Part shown: positions 25,657 to 34,002 of the stretch, in pieces
Layout: each line of letters starts with the position of its first letter
Numbering within the stretch: the stretch's first letter is position 1
Assembly (NCBI GenBank): GCA_964442495.1
Contig: CAYTZN010000018.1
Span: forward strand, 1-41,912
Source: CAYTZN01 sp964442495
GTDB taxonomy: Bacteria > Pseudomonadota > Gammaproteobacteria > Legionellales > Legionellaceae
Length of the DNA: 41,912 bases
Direction of reading: 5' to 3'
Notes under the pieces: generated by a model
Database searches by the model: none
Told to the model about the DNA's origin: nothing
What the model saw: only the letters and a program-made list of their open reading frames with translations
Position numbers and translations under genes: made by a program

Positions 25657-25690
25657 CGACGTACCGCGCTTTATGCGCGGTATCCAGAAA
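25657..25690 (+). repeat. Palindromic intergenic element, copy 5
   Basis: GACGTACCGCGCTTTATGCG then CGGTATCCAGA. It forms a perfect 8-bp hairpin, TACCGCGC (25662-25669) / GCGCGGTA (25675-25682), with loop TTTAT. It lies in the gap between the cyclophilin and mazG-like genes. Confidence 0.75.
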
Positions 25691-25812
25691 TCTAGCTGGA
25701 TTGATTGATCCTGCTTATAAACCGCAAGACGTTGATAATGAGACCCAGTTAATTAACGGTAAACGTCGTTGTCTTTTTGTGTTACACATGCCCTTCTGAA
25801 TGAGTGAAATTT

Positions 25813-26193
25813 TTAGCCTACTAATTGTTTTGCTTTATCCCAAATCTGCATCAATTCATCAAACGATTGTCCCTTTAACGTGGTGAAGCCCATTTGATGT
25901 GAGAGTTCTTTAACGGTATTTAATCGACGTTCAAATTTTGTGAGCGTTTTTTCAAGGGTTTCTTGAGGGTTTAGCTTACAAAAAACACATAAAGAAAACA
26001 CGGCATGCAAGAGATCGCCAAGCTCTTCTTGTAACAAAAGAGCATTGTCTGGTGTTACACCTTCATTTAAATGCTCACTCACTTCCTGGCACTCACTGAG
26101 AATTTGCGCCATGATTTGGGTGGTGTTTTCCCAGCAAAATCCAAAATTGCTTGCTTCGTTTTCTAACTCAAGTGTTTTTTGTAAAAGATCCAT
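25813..26193 (-). CDS. MazG-like nucleotide pyrophosphohydrolase
   Basis: 126 residues, a single-domain all-alpha NTP pyrophosphatase. The metal-binding pattern is visible: ECQEVSE near residue 34, then EELGDLLHAVFSL (ExxD) about 20 residues later. Family members hydrolyse (d)NTPs to monophosphates. The classical two-domain MazG of E. coli is twice as long, so this resembles the shorter MazG-like group. The C-terminal part (FDELMQIWDKAKQ) matches the tail of MazG domains. A transcription partner is not evident. Confidence 0.85.
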   Translation of the reverse strand: MDLLQKTLELENEASNFGFCWENTTQIMAQILSECQEVSEHLNEGVTPDNALLLQEELGDLLHAVFSLCVFCKLNPQETLEKTLTKFERRLNTVKELSHQMGFTTLKGQSFDELMQIWDKAKQLVG

Positions 26194-26482
26194 GTGATTT
26201 CTCTAAAATGACGTTCAGCATTATCCAAGTGGGAGCATACAAAATATTTTAGTATGCATAACAACTTCTTTTTGTGGATAAAAAATAAATTATTAGAAAG
26301 GGCCATTATTCCACGCGCGGCTTTCGTCGATGGAGTATAGGGTCTTGTTAAGCTAAAAACCAGTAGATTGCGGCTTGGAAAATAAAGTGACATTATGAGT
26401 AAGGAAGTACATTTTTTAACGATAACACTAGGATGAGCATTACGATAACCGAAGACTAAAACTCTCTTAAGGAGACAAAGGA

Positions 26483-28141
26483 ATGGCATACGAATTAACT
26501 ATGGATGGTTTGTTCAGTTACTTTGATCCTCAGACAATAGAAAAAATCATTGAATTGCCATTGGTCAAGCGTCACTTATCCTCATATGATTATTTAAAAT
26601 GCAAAGAGGTTCTATCTCTTCACAAAAATGATAAAGATACAGTAGGGCAAAGAAGCCCTGGTCCTTTACATGTCATTCTTAGCCGTAATGCTTTAAAAGA
26701 GGCATCTTTAGAAGAACTCGAGCAGTATTTTAATGTAGCAGGCATTAAAGCTGCCTATCTTTTTTGGTATGGTGAGTATTTTTCAGTTTTTGAATTAAAA
26801 ATGCAAGAAAGCCTAGCCTATTCTGAGTTTGGGTTTAGTGCTTCTGAGCCCTTTACTTTTCCATTACTGGATGCCATCTCTGAAAAAAAATTGTTGTTGC
26901 ACTTGCAGGCAGCAGTGGCATTGCCTTTGCAGGCCTTTACCCACTCTTTGATGGAGCAAGATTTTCTTTTGCGTGATATTTCAGCATTATTGACTCGTCA
27001 AGCGCAAAAAGCACAAACGTTTATTACGGCTATTCAAACGGATGATTTTCGTTCTAAGCAAATTGTAATAAGTCTTGCCTTTTCTGTATTAAAAGTGGGC
27101 TTAGGGGCATTTAATATCAGTGAGTTAGTCAATGTAAGTGAATCTTTAGCGGGGTTAGCGTCTAGTTCGTTTGATGTGATGGAAGATAAATTATCAGATT
27201 TAGTGTCTGATATTCAAAATTTAGTACTGAATACCTATTTCCGAGTGCTTGAAGATGCTGAAAAAAAATTACTGTCCAATCCTACACCTGAAGATATCAC
27301 TCTCGCTTGGGTGCTTTATCGAGGATACATTTCAGACAATGCAACTAATTCAATAAAACAAATTTTAGATTCTTGTGTTAATAATGATAATTTTTTCCGT
27401 TGTATTATTGGAAAAACGTTGTTCGAACATGACGATTTGAATGAAGAGTCACTTTTGATTCATGCTGCTGAAAAAGCAAAAGCATATGTGATAGAGATTG
27501 TGAAGGGATTGCAGGCTCAGGTGAATAAAGTGCGCTTTATAAGAGACGCCGTTTTGTCGTCTGAAGGCAGTGAAAAAATAGAGTTATATTTTCGAAAAAT
27601 TTGCTTAATTAATTATACCATGAGCCACGAAAATGCAGGAACCATAAGGCATGCATGGCTGACAAAGACGTTGGGTCATCGATTATCTTATTACTTTCCC
27701 GATGTTATTTTTCAAAAAAAATGGACGTCGGCTACATTAAATAATTTTTTTTATGATGGGGTTCCCTATTGTAAACAAAAGATGTCCCTTGAAGATTATA
27801 AGGCGAGACGACAAAATTCAGCGGTGGTTTTGGGGTTGTTTAGAAACTCTACAAAAGTTAGAGAAGCACTTTTCATGAACCTTGAAGATCAAATTCCTAA
27901 GCTGAGTGACGGCCTTATTAAGGAGCTACAAGAACAAGGGCGTGTGGAGTGTCGTGATGTAACTTTGGTAGGTGATAATTATGATACCAAAAGACGGCGA
28001 TATTGTTTTGCCCGACAACATCTCTCTTTGTTTAGTTTTAGTGAGCCGCATTGTGATAACGAAAAAAAATCAATCCATTCATCGGGTAGAGACGTGGTTT
28101 TGGTATCACGGCGAAATTTTGATGAAACAAAAACATATTAA
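26483..28141 (+). CDS. Large orphan protein, candidate secreted effector
   Basis: 552 residues, no family recognised. No signal peptide. A largely helical protein with a moderately hydrophobic stretch near residues 195-215 (QIVISLAFSVLKVGLGAF), insufficient on its own for a membrane call. The C-terminal ~35 residues are polar and mixed-charge, including SEPHCDNEKKS and ending RRNFDETKTY. This is compatible with, but not proof of, a Dot/Icm export signal. A strong ribosome site (AAGGAGACAAAGGA) fixes the start. The gene stands alone with its own ~290-base upstream region, in which ACGATAAC occurs twice (26419 and 26442). Codon use and AT content resemble those of the 936-aa orphan. Confidence 0.8.
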   Translation: MAYELTMDGLFSYFDPQTIEKIIELPLVKRHLSSYDYLKCKEVLSLHKNDKDTVGQRSPGPLHVILSRNALKEASLEELEQYFNVAGIKAAYLFWYGEYFSVFELKMQESLAYSEFGFSASEPFTFPLLDAISEKKLLLHLQAAVALPLQAFTHSLMEQDFLLRDISALLTRQAQKAQTFITAIQTDDFRSKQIVISLAFSVLKVGLGAFNISELVNVSESLAGLASSSFDVMEDKLSDLVSDIQNLVLNTYFRVLEDAEKKLLSNPTPEDITLAWVLYRGYISDNATNSIKQILDSCVNNDNFFRCIIGKTLFEHDDLNEESLLIHAAEKAKAYVIEIVKGLQAQVNKVRFIRDAVLSSEGSEKIELYFRKICLINYTMSHENAGTIRHAWLTKTLGHRLSYYFPDVIFQKKWTSATLNNFFYDGVPYCKQKMSLEDYKARRQNSAVVLGLFRNSTKVREALFMNLEDQIPKLSDGLIKELQEQGRVECRDVTLVGDNYDTKRRRYCFARQHLSLFSFSEPHCDNEKKSIHSSGRDVVLVSRRNFDETKTY

Positions 28142-28201
28142 AAGGAGGCTTGCAAAACTAGTGTAAGCCGCGTAATCTGCTTTATTATTAGTCATATTAA
28201 A

Positions 28202-28765
28202 ATGAAGTTTTGTCACATGAAAATAGTTAACCAGGTGGAGGAAGCCCTTCCATACTTAAAAAGGGGCTGTGTTGTGGCTTATCCCACAGAGGCTGTTTAT
28301 GGTTTGGGGTGTGATCCTTTTAATGAGATGGCTGTGAACACGCTTTTGATGTTAAAGCAGCGTGAGCGTGGTAAAGGGCTTATTCTTTTAATTTTAGATT
28401 GGGCACAGCTCGAGCTATTAAAAGGCACCGTGCCAGAGGACCGGCTTGATGCTGTACGGGAGAGCTGGCCTGGGCCCATCACATGGATTTTTCCAAAATC
28501 TGCGATGGTTCCTGAGTGGATATGTGGGGATCATTCGAGCATTGCTGTTCGTATGAGTGCACACCCAATTGCTCGGGCGTTGTGTAAAGACGGGCCTATT
28601 GTTTCGACAAGTGCCAACATCACAGGTAACCCACCGGCAATGGATGTGGTAAGTCTGCATCAAGCGTTTCCAGAGGGGATTGATGTGGTTTTATCTGGCT
28701 CTTTAGGCGGAAATAAGCAGCCAAGCATGATTTATGATGTGTTGAAGGGAAACCGATTGCGTTGA
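28202..28765 (+). CDS. tsaC: L-threonylcarbamoyladenylate synthase TsaC
   Basis: 187 residues, compared with 190 in E. coli. TsaC makes threonylcarbamoyl-AMP, the donor for the t6A37 modification of ANN-decoding tRNAs. YrdC/Sua5 motifs are AYPTEAVYGLGCDP, the Lys/Arg cluster KQRERGKGLILL, SWPGPITWI, SIAVRMSAHP and STSANITGNPP. Either ATG 28202 or ATG 28217 may be the start; neither has a good ribosome site. The E. coli N-terminus suits the shorter form slightly better. Confidence 0.95.
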   Translation: MKFCHMKIVNQVEEALPYLKRGCVVAYPTEAVYGLGCDPFNEMAVNTLLMLKQRERGKGLILLILDWAQLELLKGTVPEDRLDAVRESWPGPITWIFPKSAMVPEWICGDHSSIAVRMSAHPIARALCKDGPIVSTSANITGNPPAMDVVSLHQAFPEGIDVVLSGSLGGNKQPSMIYDVLKGNRLR

Positions 28766-28788
28766 TGCCAACCCTTAGGGGCTGGCAT
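28765..28788. terminator. Possible terminator between convergent tsaC and protease genes
   Basis: ATGCCA (28765-28770) pairs with TGGCAT (28783-28788), with CCC/GGG inside. No T run follows on the plus strand. The hairpin sits between two convergent genes. Confidence 0.35.
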
Positions 28789-28816
28789 TGTATTCTAGCC
28801 AAGTGAGTTTTGCATA

Positions 28817-29968
28817 TTATTTGTTGCTATCAACGTCTTCCTCTATGTCCGCATCGTCAGTGTCTGCATTGTTTGATTTGCTATCAATCTGTTGGACCTC
28901 AAGGACGAAGAGTTTGAAGTAATCGTAAGACATGTAAAAATCGCCATGGTCACCAACATTCTTACCCCAAGAGTTACGCAGTGTCAGCAGTCCCTTGTGA
29001 ATGCGGCCTTGATCATCTACGGCGATAGCCAGATCATCATAACCGGTAATGACCATCGCATGACCACCAAAAGAAGGTCTTAAAATCACATCTCGCGCAA
29101 TTTCAGGTGTTAAGACCCATGTGTCAAATGTATGGTTTTTGGTGCCAACAGCACCCATCATGCCTTGGTCAAAATCTAGCATAAGAACGCCAAACATTAG
29201 TCTATCGCCTTTGGCAAGAGCGGCTTTTACCAGAGATAATGTGGTGTTAGTGTCTATGCGGTCAGAAAAGGCGTGAAAAATATCCAATACAGGCCACCAG
29301 GAGATGTCGTCAACACCGTTCAAAGGTTCACTTATTTTGTAATAGTCAGCAGTGCTTATGGATGAGGTTGGATCGTCACCATCGACGGGGTATTGAAATA
29401 ATTCCCCGCAGCCATAAATACTTTCTTGCTCTTTGCTGACAATACCAAAAATATCCATCTGACTTAATACTTGGCGACCAATTGCGCCATTCCAAGCGCT
29501 CTGTGTATAGCCATTTTCTGCCAGGTAATTTCCCAATTGCAGTGGACAAAGCTCGCTGAGATAGGCGCCTTTATTTAAAACCGCATCTATAGCTGCGGTT
29601 ACTGCAAATGTTGCACATGTACCATGTGAGCCTTGGTTTAAAACGGGGACATTGTTCATTCGAAGTTGAACAATAGAGGGTAATTTTTCGTGTTGGTTTA
29701 AGGCCACGTTATTGGGTTGATTTAAATGGGACAGGGCATTGGATACATTACGTTTAAGCGTGCGTAGTGCTTTATTAGACAGTTCAATTTTTAAAAGTTT
29801 AATCTCTCGGGTTTTGGTAGCGTGGGTTACGGGGAGTGTATTTTGCCCAGTTACGCTAGTAATGGGTTCTTTTAAGGTTGTGGAAAAGGTCCCTGTTACA
29901 TGAACATTCTGGGCTATGACATGCCCACTCATTATCATTAAAAAGATAGTGGTTTTCACTAAATTCAT
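28817..29968 (-). CDS. Secreted papain-like (C1A) cysteine peptidase
   Basis: 383 residues. A signal peptide (MNLVKTTIFLMIMSGHVIA) is followed by a ~80-residue pro-region-like helix and a peptidase domain. The catalytic residues are visible: Cys118 in NQGSHGTCATFA, His303 in FGGHAMVITGYD and Asn332 in LRNSWGKN. The tail is acidic (DTDDADIEEDVDSNK). It is reminiscent of the exported C1 peptidase Lpg2622 of L. pneumophila, recalled as a type II secretion substrate; that relation needs a search. The start ATG 29968 follows AAGGAG at ideal distance; a longer frame to 30076 would hide the signal peptide. Probable role: extracellular or periplasmic protein degradation. Confidence 0.9.
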   Translation of the reverse strand: MNLVKTTIFLMIMSGHVIAQNVHVTGTFSTTLKEPITSVTGQNTLPVTHATKTREIKLLKIELSNKALRTLKRNVSNALSHLNQPNNVALNQHEKLPSIVQLRMNNVPVLNQGSHGTCATFAVTAAIDAVLNKGAYLSELCPLQLGNYLAENGYTQSAWNGAIGRQVLSQMDIFGIVSKEQESIYGCGELFQYPVDGDDPTSSISTADYYKISEPLNGVDDISWWPVLDIFHAFSDRIDTNTTLSLVKAALAKGDRLMFGVLMLDFDQGMMGAVGTKNHTFDTWVLTPEIARDVILRPSFGGHAMVITGYDDLAIAVDDQGRIHKGLLTLRNSWGKNVGDHGDFYMSYDYFKLFVLEVQQIDSKSNNADTDDADIEEDVDSNK

Positions 29969-30321
29969 AAAAAACTCCTTTGATAAACCACTCGAATTAG
30001 TAGTCAGGCAAAGCATATCATATGGCTTAAATTTAATCACCACCGAATAATTTTGGTGTTTGTTAATTTTGTACACGCGTTGGCTGTGTTATATGTATAC
30101 TAATTTGCTCAGGCAGGTTATAATTTGCTCTTTTATTAAGGTTGTTTTAAGTTAACTACTTTATACTGGATTCAGCTTTATAGGACTGCAAATCGCTTCT
30201 AAGTAGAGGTAACCCTATCGTTTAGGGCGTGTCTTTGGTAAAAGATTTGATTAAGAGATGTTGCTGTTTCATGTATATCCCCTATATTTTCATTTGAATG
30301 AGCGTTGCTAAAAGGATGACA
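29969..30321. other. Intergenic region between divergent protease and permease genes
   Basis: About 350 bases, AT-rich. It must hold the promoters of both flanking genes. A direct repeat TAATTTGCTC occurs at 30101-30110 and 30121-30130, exactly 20 bases apart. A small hairpin CCCTA/TAGGG lies at 30213-30227. An AAAGGA ribosome site sits just before ATG 30322. No gene is evident. Confidence 0.5.
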
Positions 30322-31740
30322 ATGAGTAATAAAAAACATGCATTAACGGTGTTCAGCCTTACCATGATCACGGTAGGTTCTGTCGATAGTATTCGTAATT
30401 TACCAGCCACGGCATTGTTTGGTAGCCAATTGATTGCGTTTTTTATTCTAGGCGCTATATTTTTTCTTATTCCAACGGCATTAATCTCTGCAGAGCTTGC
30501 TTCTGGATGGACAAAACAAGGCGGTATTTATATTTGGGTGAAAGAAGCCTTTGGTAAAAAAACAGGGTTTCTTGCCATTTGGTTGCAGTGGATTGAAAAT
30601 GTCATTTGGTACCCGACGATTTTATCGTTTGTTGCAGGCACCATAGGTTATTTAATAAATCCTACTTTAGCCATGAATCCTTATTTTTTATGGGCCGTGA
30701 TTGTTTGCTCGTTCTGGGGTGCTACGTTTGTAAATCTTTGTGGTATGCGCTCGTCTGCGTGGTTTAGTAATATCTGCGCTATTTTTGGCTTGTTATTGCC
30801 CATGTCATTGATCATTGGGTTAGGCGCGGCATGGATATTGGACGGAAATTCTTTGCATATCCAGTTTGATGCTCCAAGCATTTTGCCGCATTGGCAAGAT
30901 CGCTCTATGTGGGTTTCATTAACAGCTATTATGCTATCTTTTTGCGGTGTTGAAATAGCCACGGTTCATGCAAATGACGTAAATAACCCTCAAAAAGCCT
31001 TCCCACGCGCGCTAGCTTATTCTGTTCTAATTATTTTAAGCACGTTGATTTTAGGTTCATTGGCAATTGCGGTTGTTTTACCGCAACATGACATCAATCT
31101 TGTAGCGGGTATTATGCAGGCTTTTGATGCGTTTTTTGCTCAATACCATTTGTTGTGGTTAATGCCTATTATTGCAGTGATGTTAGTAATGGGTGGGTTT
31201 GGTGGTGTTAGTAACTGGATTATTGCACCCACTAAAGGTCTTTTAATTGCAGCTCAGGATGGCAACTTGCCTCCCTTTTTTCAACGCGTTAATCAACAAG
31301 GTGCTCCAGTTACAATGTTAATAGGGCAAGCTTTGATTGTAACGGTTCTTTCTAGTTTGTTTTTGTTTATGCCCAGTGTAAATGGTTCGTATTGGTTATT
31401 GACCGCCTTAGCAGCGCAGCTTTACATGTTAATGTATCTATTGATGTTTGTAGCAGCCATTAAATTGCGCCTTAAAGCACCTCATCATCCTCGTGCTTTT
31501 TGTGTGCCTGGTGGCTTGGCGGGCATGCTCTTGGTCGGTGGCATGGGAATGATAGGCGTTTTGACGACACTTGTGGTCAGTTTCATGCCTCCCAATGGCA
31601 TTGATATTGGCAGTGTTTCTCGTTATGAATGCACGTTAATTTCAGGTTTGGTGTTTATGTGTTTGCCACCTTTTATTAGCACATGGCTACGATCTCGAGG
31701 CGAGAAAAAAGAGGTGTTTGCAGTGGGTGCTAATATATAA
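30322..31740 (+). CDS. Amino-acid permease, GadC-like APC superfamily
   Basis: 472 residues with about 12 membrane helices. Opening helices read TMITVGSVDSIRNLPATALF, and QGGIYIWVKEAFG is typical of the glutamate/GABA antiporter (GadC-type) branch of the APC superfamily. Other family features: FCGVEIATVHANDVNNPQKAFPRA and WIIAPTKGLLIAAQDGNLPPFF. Substrate cannot be read. The start ATG 30322 is chosen because AAAGGA lies 6 bases upstream; ATG 30298 and 30316 are alternatives. Legionella-type bacteria feed on amino acids and carry many such permeases. The gene is followed by priC on the same strand after 73 bases. Confidence 0.9.
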   Translation: MSNKKHALTVFSLTMITVGSVDSIRNLPATALFGSQLIAFFILGAIFFLIPTALISAELASGWTKQGGIYIWVKEAFGKKTGFLAIWLQWIENVIWYPTILSFVAGTIGYLINPTLAMNPYFLWAVIVCSFWGATFVNLCGMRSSAWFSNICAIFGLLLPMSLIIGLGAAWILDGNSLHIQFDAPSILPHWQDRSMWVSLTAIMLSFCGVEIATVHANDVNNPQKAFPRALAYSVLIILSTLILGSLAIAVVLPQHDINLVAGIMQAFDAFFAQYHLLWLMPIIAVMLVMGGFGGVSNWIIAPTKGLLIAAQDGNLPPFFQRVNQQGAPVTMLIGQALIVTVLSSLFLFMPSVNGSYWLLTALAAQLYMLMYLLMFVAAIKLRLKAPHHPRAFCVPGGLAGMLLVGGMGMIGVLTTLVVSFMPPNGIDIGSVSRYECTLISGLVFMCLPPFISTWLRSRGEKKEVFAVGANI

Positions 31741-31813
31741 ACAATCAGCGTGTAAATGTTAAGGGGTCGTTTTAAACTAAGCATTTAGTATAGCTGTCTT
31801 CAGGGAGCTGGCA

Positions 31814-32347
31814 ATGATTGCCGTTGAAGCATTGATAAATGAATTGTTTGGCCGCTTGCCGGAGCTTTCTTGGAAGCTCGAGGCTCTTTATTTCGATTTT
31901 AACCCCAAAGCGTTACCGAGAGGATTATTTCAACCCCAGTTTGAAATGACCCCTAAGTCATGTATTGATGAAATAAAAGAAGATTTGCTGCAATTAAAAG
32001 CCCATCAAGATGAGAGAACGTTATATTATATCGCTAACAGAGTCACTCAAAAAATCAACGTGTTGGTTCGTTTATGTCAGGTAGAAAAAGACAGAAAGCC
32101 TATTAAAAAAGAACTCTCTTTTGGGGTTCAAGCCTTAAACACACGTCAGCAATGGTTAATTCTTCTTCAAGAGGACATTGATAAGCTTGATGCCCAGCAA
32201 AAAGCTCTTTTTTCAGCCCTTAAGCGCCGTGAAAAAAATCAGGATTCCCAAGCCATGTTAAGTCTTCAAGCGGATTTAGGCGATATAGAACGCCGTTTGA
32301 CATTGGCCCGAGAGACCTTAAATCGGGCCACAGGCGATAAGGTTTAG
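31814..32347 (+). CDS. priC: Primosomal replication protein PriC (N'')
   Basis: 177 residues, compared with 175 in E. coli. PriC helps reload the replicative helicase at stalled forks. Conservation is low but the order of features fits: FNPKALPRGLFQP (E. coli FDRHLFQTR), CIDEIKEDLLQLKAHQ, then a long basic helix pair with LKRREKNQDSQAML and DIERRLTLARETLNR (E. coli EAYEARLARCRHALEKIE). All-helical, charged. GGAGCTGGCA precedes the ATG. Convergent with the permease on the other strand, with the stop codons overlapping. Confidence 0.75.
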   Translation: MIAVEALINELFGRLPELSWKLEALYFDFNPKALPRGLFQPQFEMTPKSCIDEIKEDLLQLKAHQDERTLYYIANRVTQKINVLVRLCQVEKDRKPIKKELSFGVQALNTRQQWLILLQEDIDKLDAQQKALFSALKRREKNQDSQAMLSLQADLGDIERRLTLARETLNRATGDKV

Positions 32348-33900
32348 GTGCTAAGCTCTTCGCTGGTGCACATGGCCCTTTCATGGTTGGGGCTACTTAA
32401 TAATGCTTGCGACAGATAAAGCATAATGATGCTTAGCGGTAGAATACACAATATATCAAAAGGAAATGAGAGCACCCCAATACCCCCAAACGACCCCAGG
32501 TAGGATATAACCAGTAAACCTATCATGTAGGCAATAAACCAATACAGGGCATGGTTAGAGACGCCAGGCTTTTGATGATGATACATACGAGAAATCAAAA
32601 GACCTATCAGCAAGGCAAGGTCAAGCTTCCATAAAATTGAAAGCCCACACCAAAACAGCATTAAATTACATAAATAAAAAGCAATATAAGACATCAATAC
32701 GCTACAGGATAATCGAAAGGGCCTCGGCGTTTCGGGTTGTAATTTCCGCATGGCGAGTAAGCAAATGGGCCCAATCCCATAAGAAAGTATGCTGGCAGAA
32801 GAAAGAAAAGCGACCAATTTTTGCCAGCCAGGAAAAGGTAAGAAAGAAAAAATACCGACCAAGAAATTGACATACAGTGTTACATAAGGAATGTTATGGC
32901 GATTGGTTTTTAAAAATAATTTTGGTAAATGGTGGTTTAATGCCATTCCATAAACAATCCGAGACGTCGCCGCTGTATACACGAGGGTTGTCCCAAAAGG
33001 AGAAAAGGCTGCGTCTATCATTAACAGAGTGGCGACTACCCCAAGTCCTAGTAATAAGGCCAATCCAACCAATGGTCCGCTGTCGCCTGGATAATGGAGC
33101 GCTTGCCAACCATGTGTTAAATAGGTTTGTGGAACAGCTGCAATAAAGCTTAATTGCAACATAAAATATAAAACAAACCCAATCATTACAGCACCTAAAA
33201 TGGCAATGGGTATATTGCGCTGAGGATTTTTTACTTCACCGGCTAAAACCAAACCATTTTGAAAGCCCGTGAATGCAAAAATAACGCCGCCTGCAGACAG
33301 TGCTGTGAATATTTGAACCCAACTTTCTTTATCCGTGAGATGAACATGTATATTGTTTAAGTTAGGTGCGCTATGAAGAAGAGCAACAATAGCAATACTG
33401 GGTAGAATGAATTTTATAATGCTGGCATATTTGTTGCACTCAGCAAGTATTTTTATTCCATACGAATTGAGTAATACCACAAAAAACATAATGCCAATGG
33501 CCGCAATGTATCCATAATGGGAAAGCGTAAGCGTTGCCGTATTGCCTAAGGTTAACATGGGGAAAAAATGGCTTGAATATTGTAAAATGGCTTGTATTTC
33601 AATCGGTGTCATGACGACATAAGAGAGCCATGATGCCCACGCAAATAAAAAGCCAACGTCCTGGCCATGGGTAAAGGATGGGTAGTTGGACATGCCACCT
33701 GAAACTGGGAACATGGTTCCTAATTCACATAACGGCAATGCAATAAAAACCATGAAAATAGCGGCAATAATCCAACTGATTAAGGCGTTACTACCTGCCA
33801 TTTGAGCGCTGATAAAGGGACTAAATAACCATCCTGAACCAATCATTCCCCCAGCAGATACCACTAGAATATTTACCGTTGATATGTCTCGCTTTAACAT
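32344..33900 (-). CDS. Amino-acid permease, APC superfamily
   Basis: 518 residues with 12 or more membrane helices. The N-terminus has the APC substrate signature SAGGMIGSGWLFSP (G-x-I-G-S-G), and FAFTGFQNGLVLAGEVKNPQRNIPIA is the conserved helix-6 region. DAAFSPFGTTLVYTAATSRIVYGMA is also typical. It differs clearly in sequence from the GadC-like permease 2 kb upstream, so this is not a tandem copy. AAAGGATG lies before the ATG. Substrate not determined. The C-terminus is a short cytoplasmic tail. Confidence 0.92.
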   Translation of the reverse strand: MLKRDISTVNILVVSAGGMIGSGWLFSPFISAQMAGSNALISWIIAAIFMVFIALPLCELGTMFPVSGGMSNYPSFTHGQDVGFLFAWASWLSYVVMTPIEIQAILQYSSHFFPMLTLGNTATLTLSHYGYIAAIGIMFFVVLLNSYGIKILAECNKYASIIKFILPSIAIVALLHSAPNLNNIHVHLTDKESWVQIFTALSAGGVIFAFTGFQNGLVLAGEVKNPQRNIPIAILGAVMIGFVLYFMLQLSFIAAVPQTYLTHGWQALHYPGDSGPLVGLALLLGLGVVATLLMIDAAFSPFGTTLVYTAATSRIVYGMALNHHLPKLFLKTNRHNIPYVTLYVNFLVGIFSFLPFPGWQKLVAFLSSASILSYGIGPICLLAMRKLQPETPRPFRLSCSVLMSYIAFYLCNLMLFWCGLSILWKLDLALLIGLLISRMYHHQKPGVSNHALYWFIAYMIGLLVISYLGSFGGIGVLSFPFDILCILPLSIIMLYLSQALLSSPNHERAMCTSEELST

Positions 33901-34002
33901 GGGGCCATCCTTTGCATGTTTATCTATTAAACACGTACATTTAATCTATAGTCCGTCGAAAACTCTCTTTTAAATTTACTCCACAGAACCTAGGGGCAAG
34001 GG

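Noticed and set aside
26163..26489. 108-aa minus-strand open frame between mazG and the 552-aa gene
   Set aside because: It overlaps both flanking genes, has no ribosome site or recognisable motif, and its protein has a random-looking composition.
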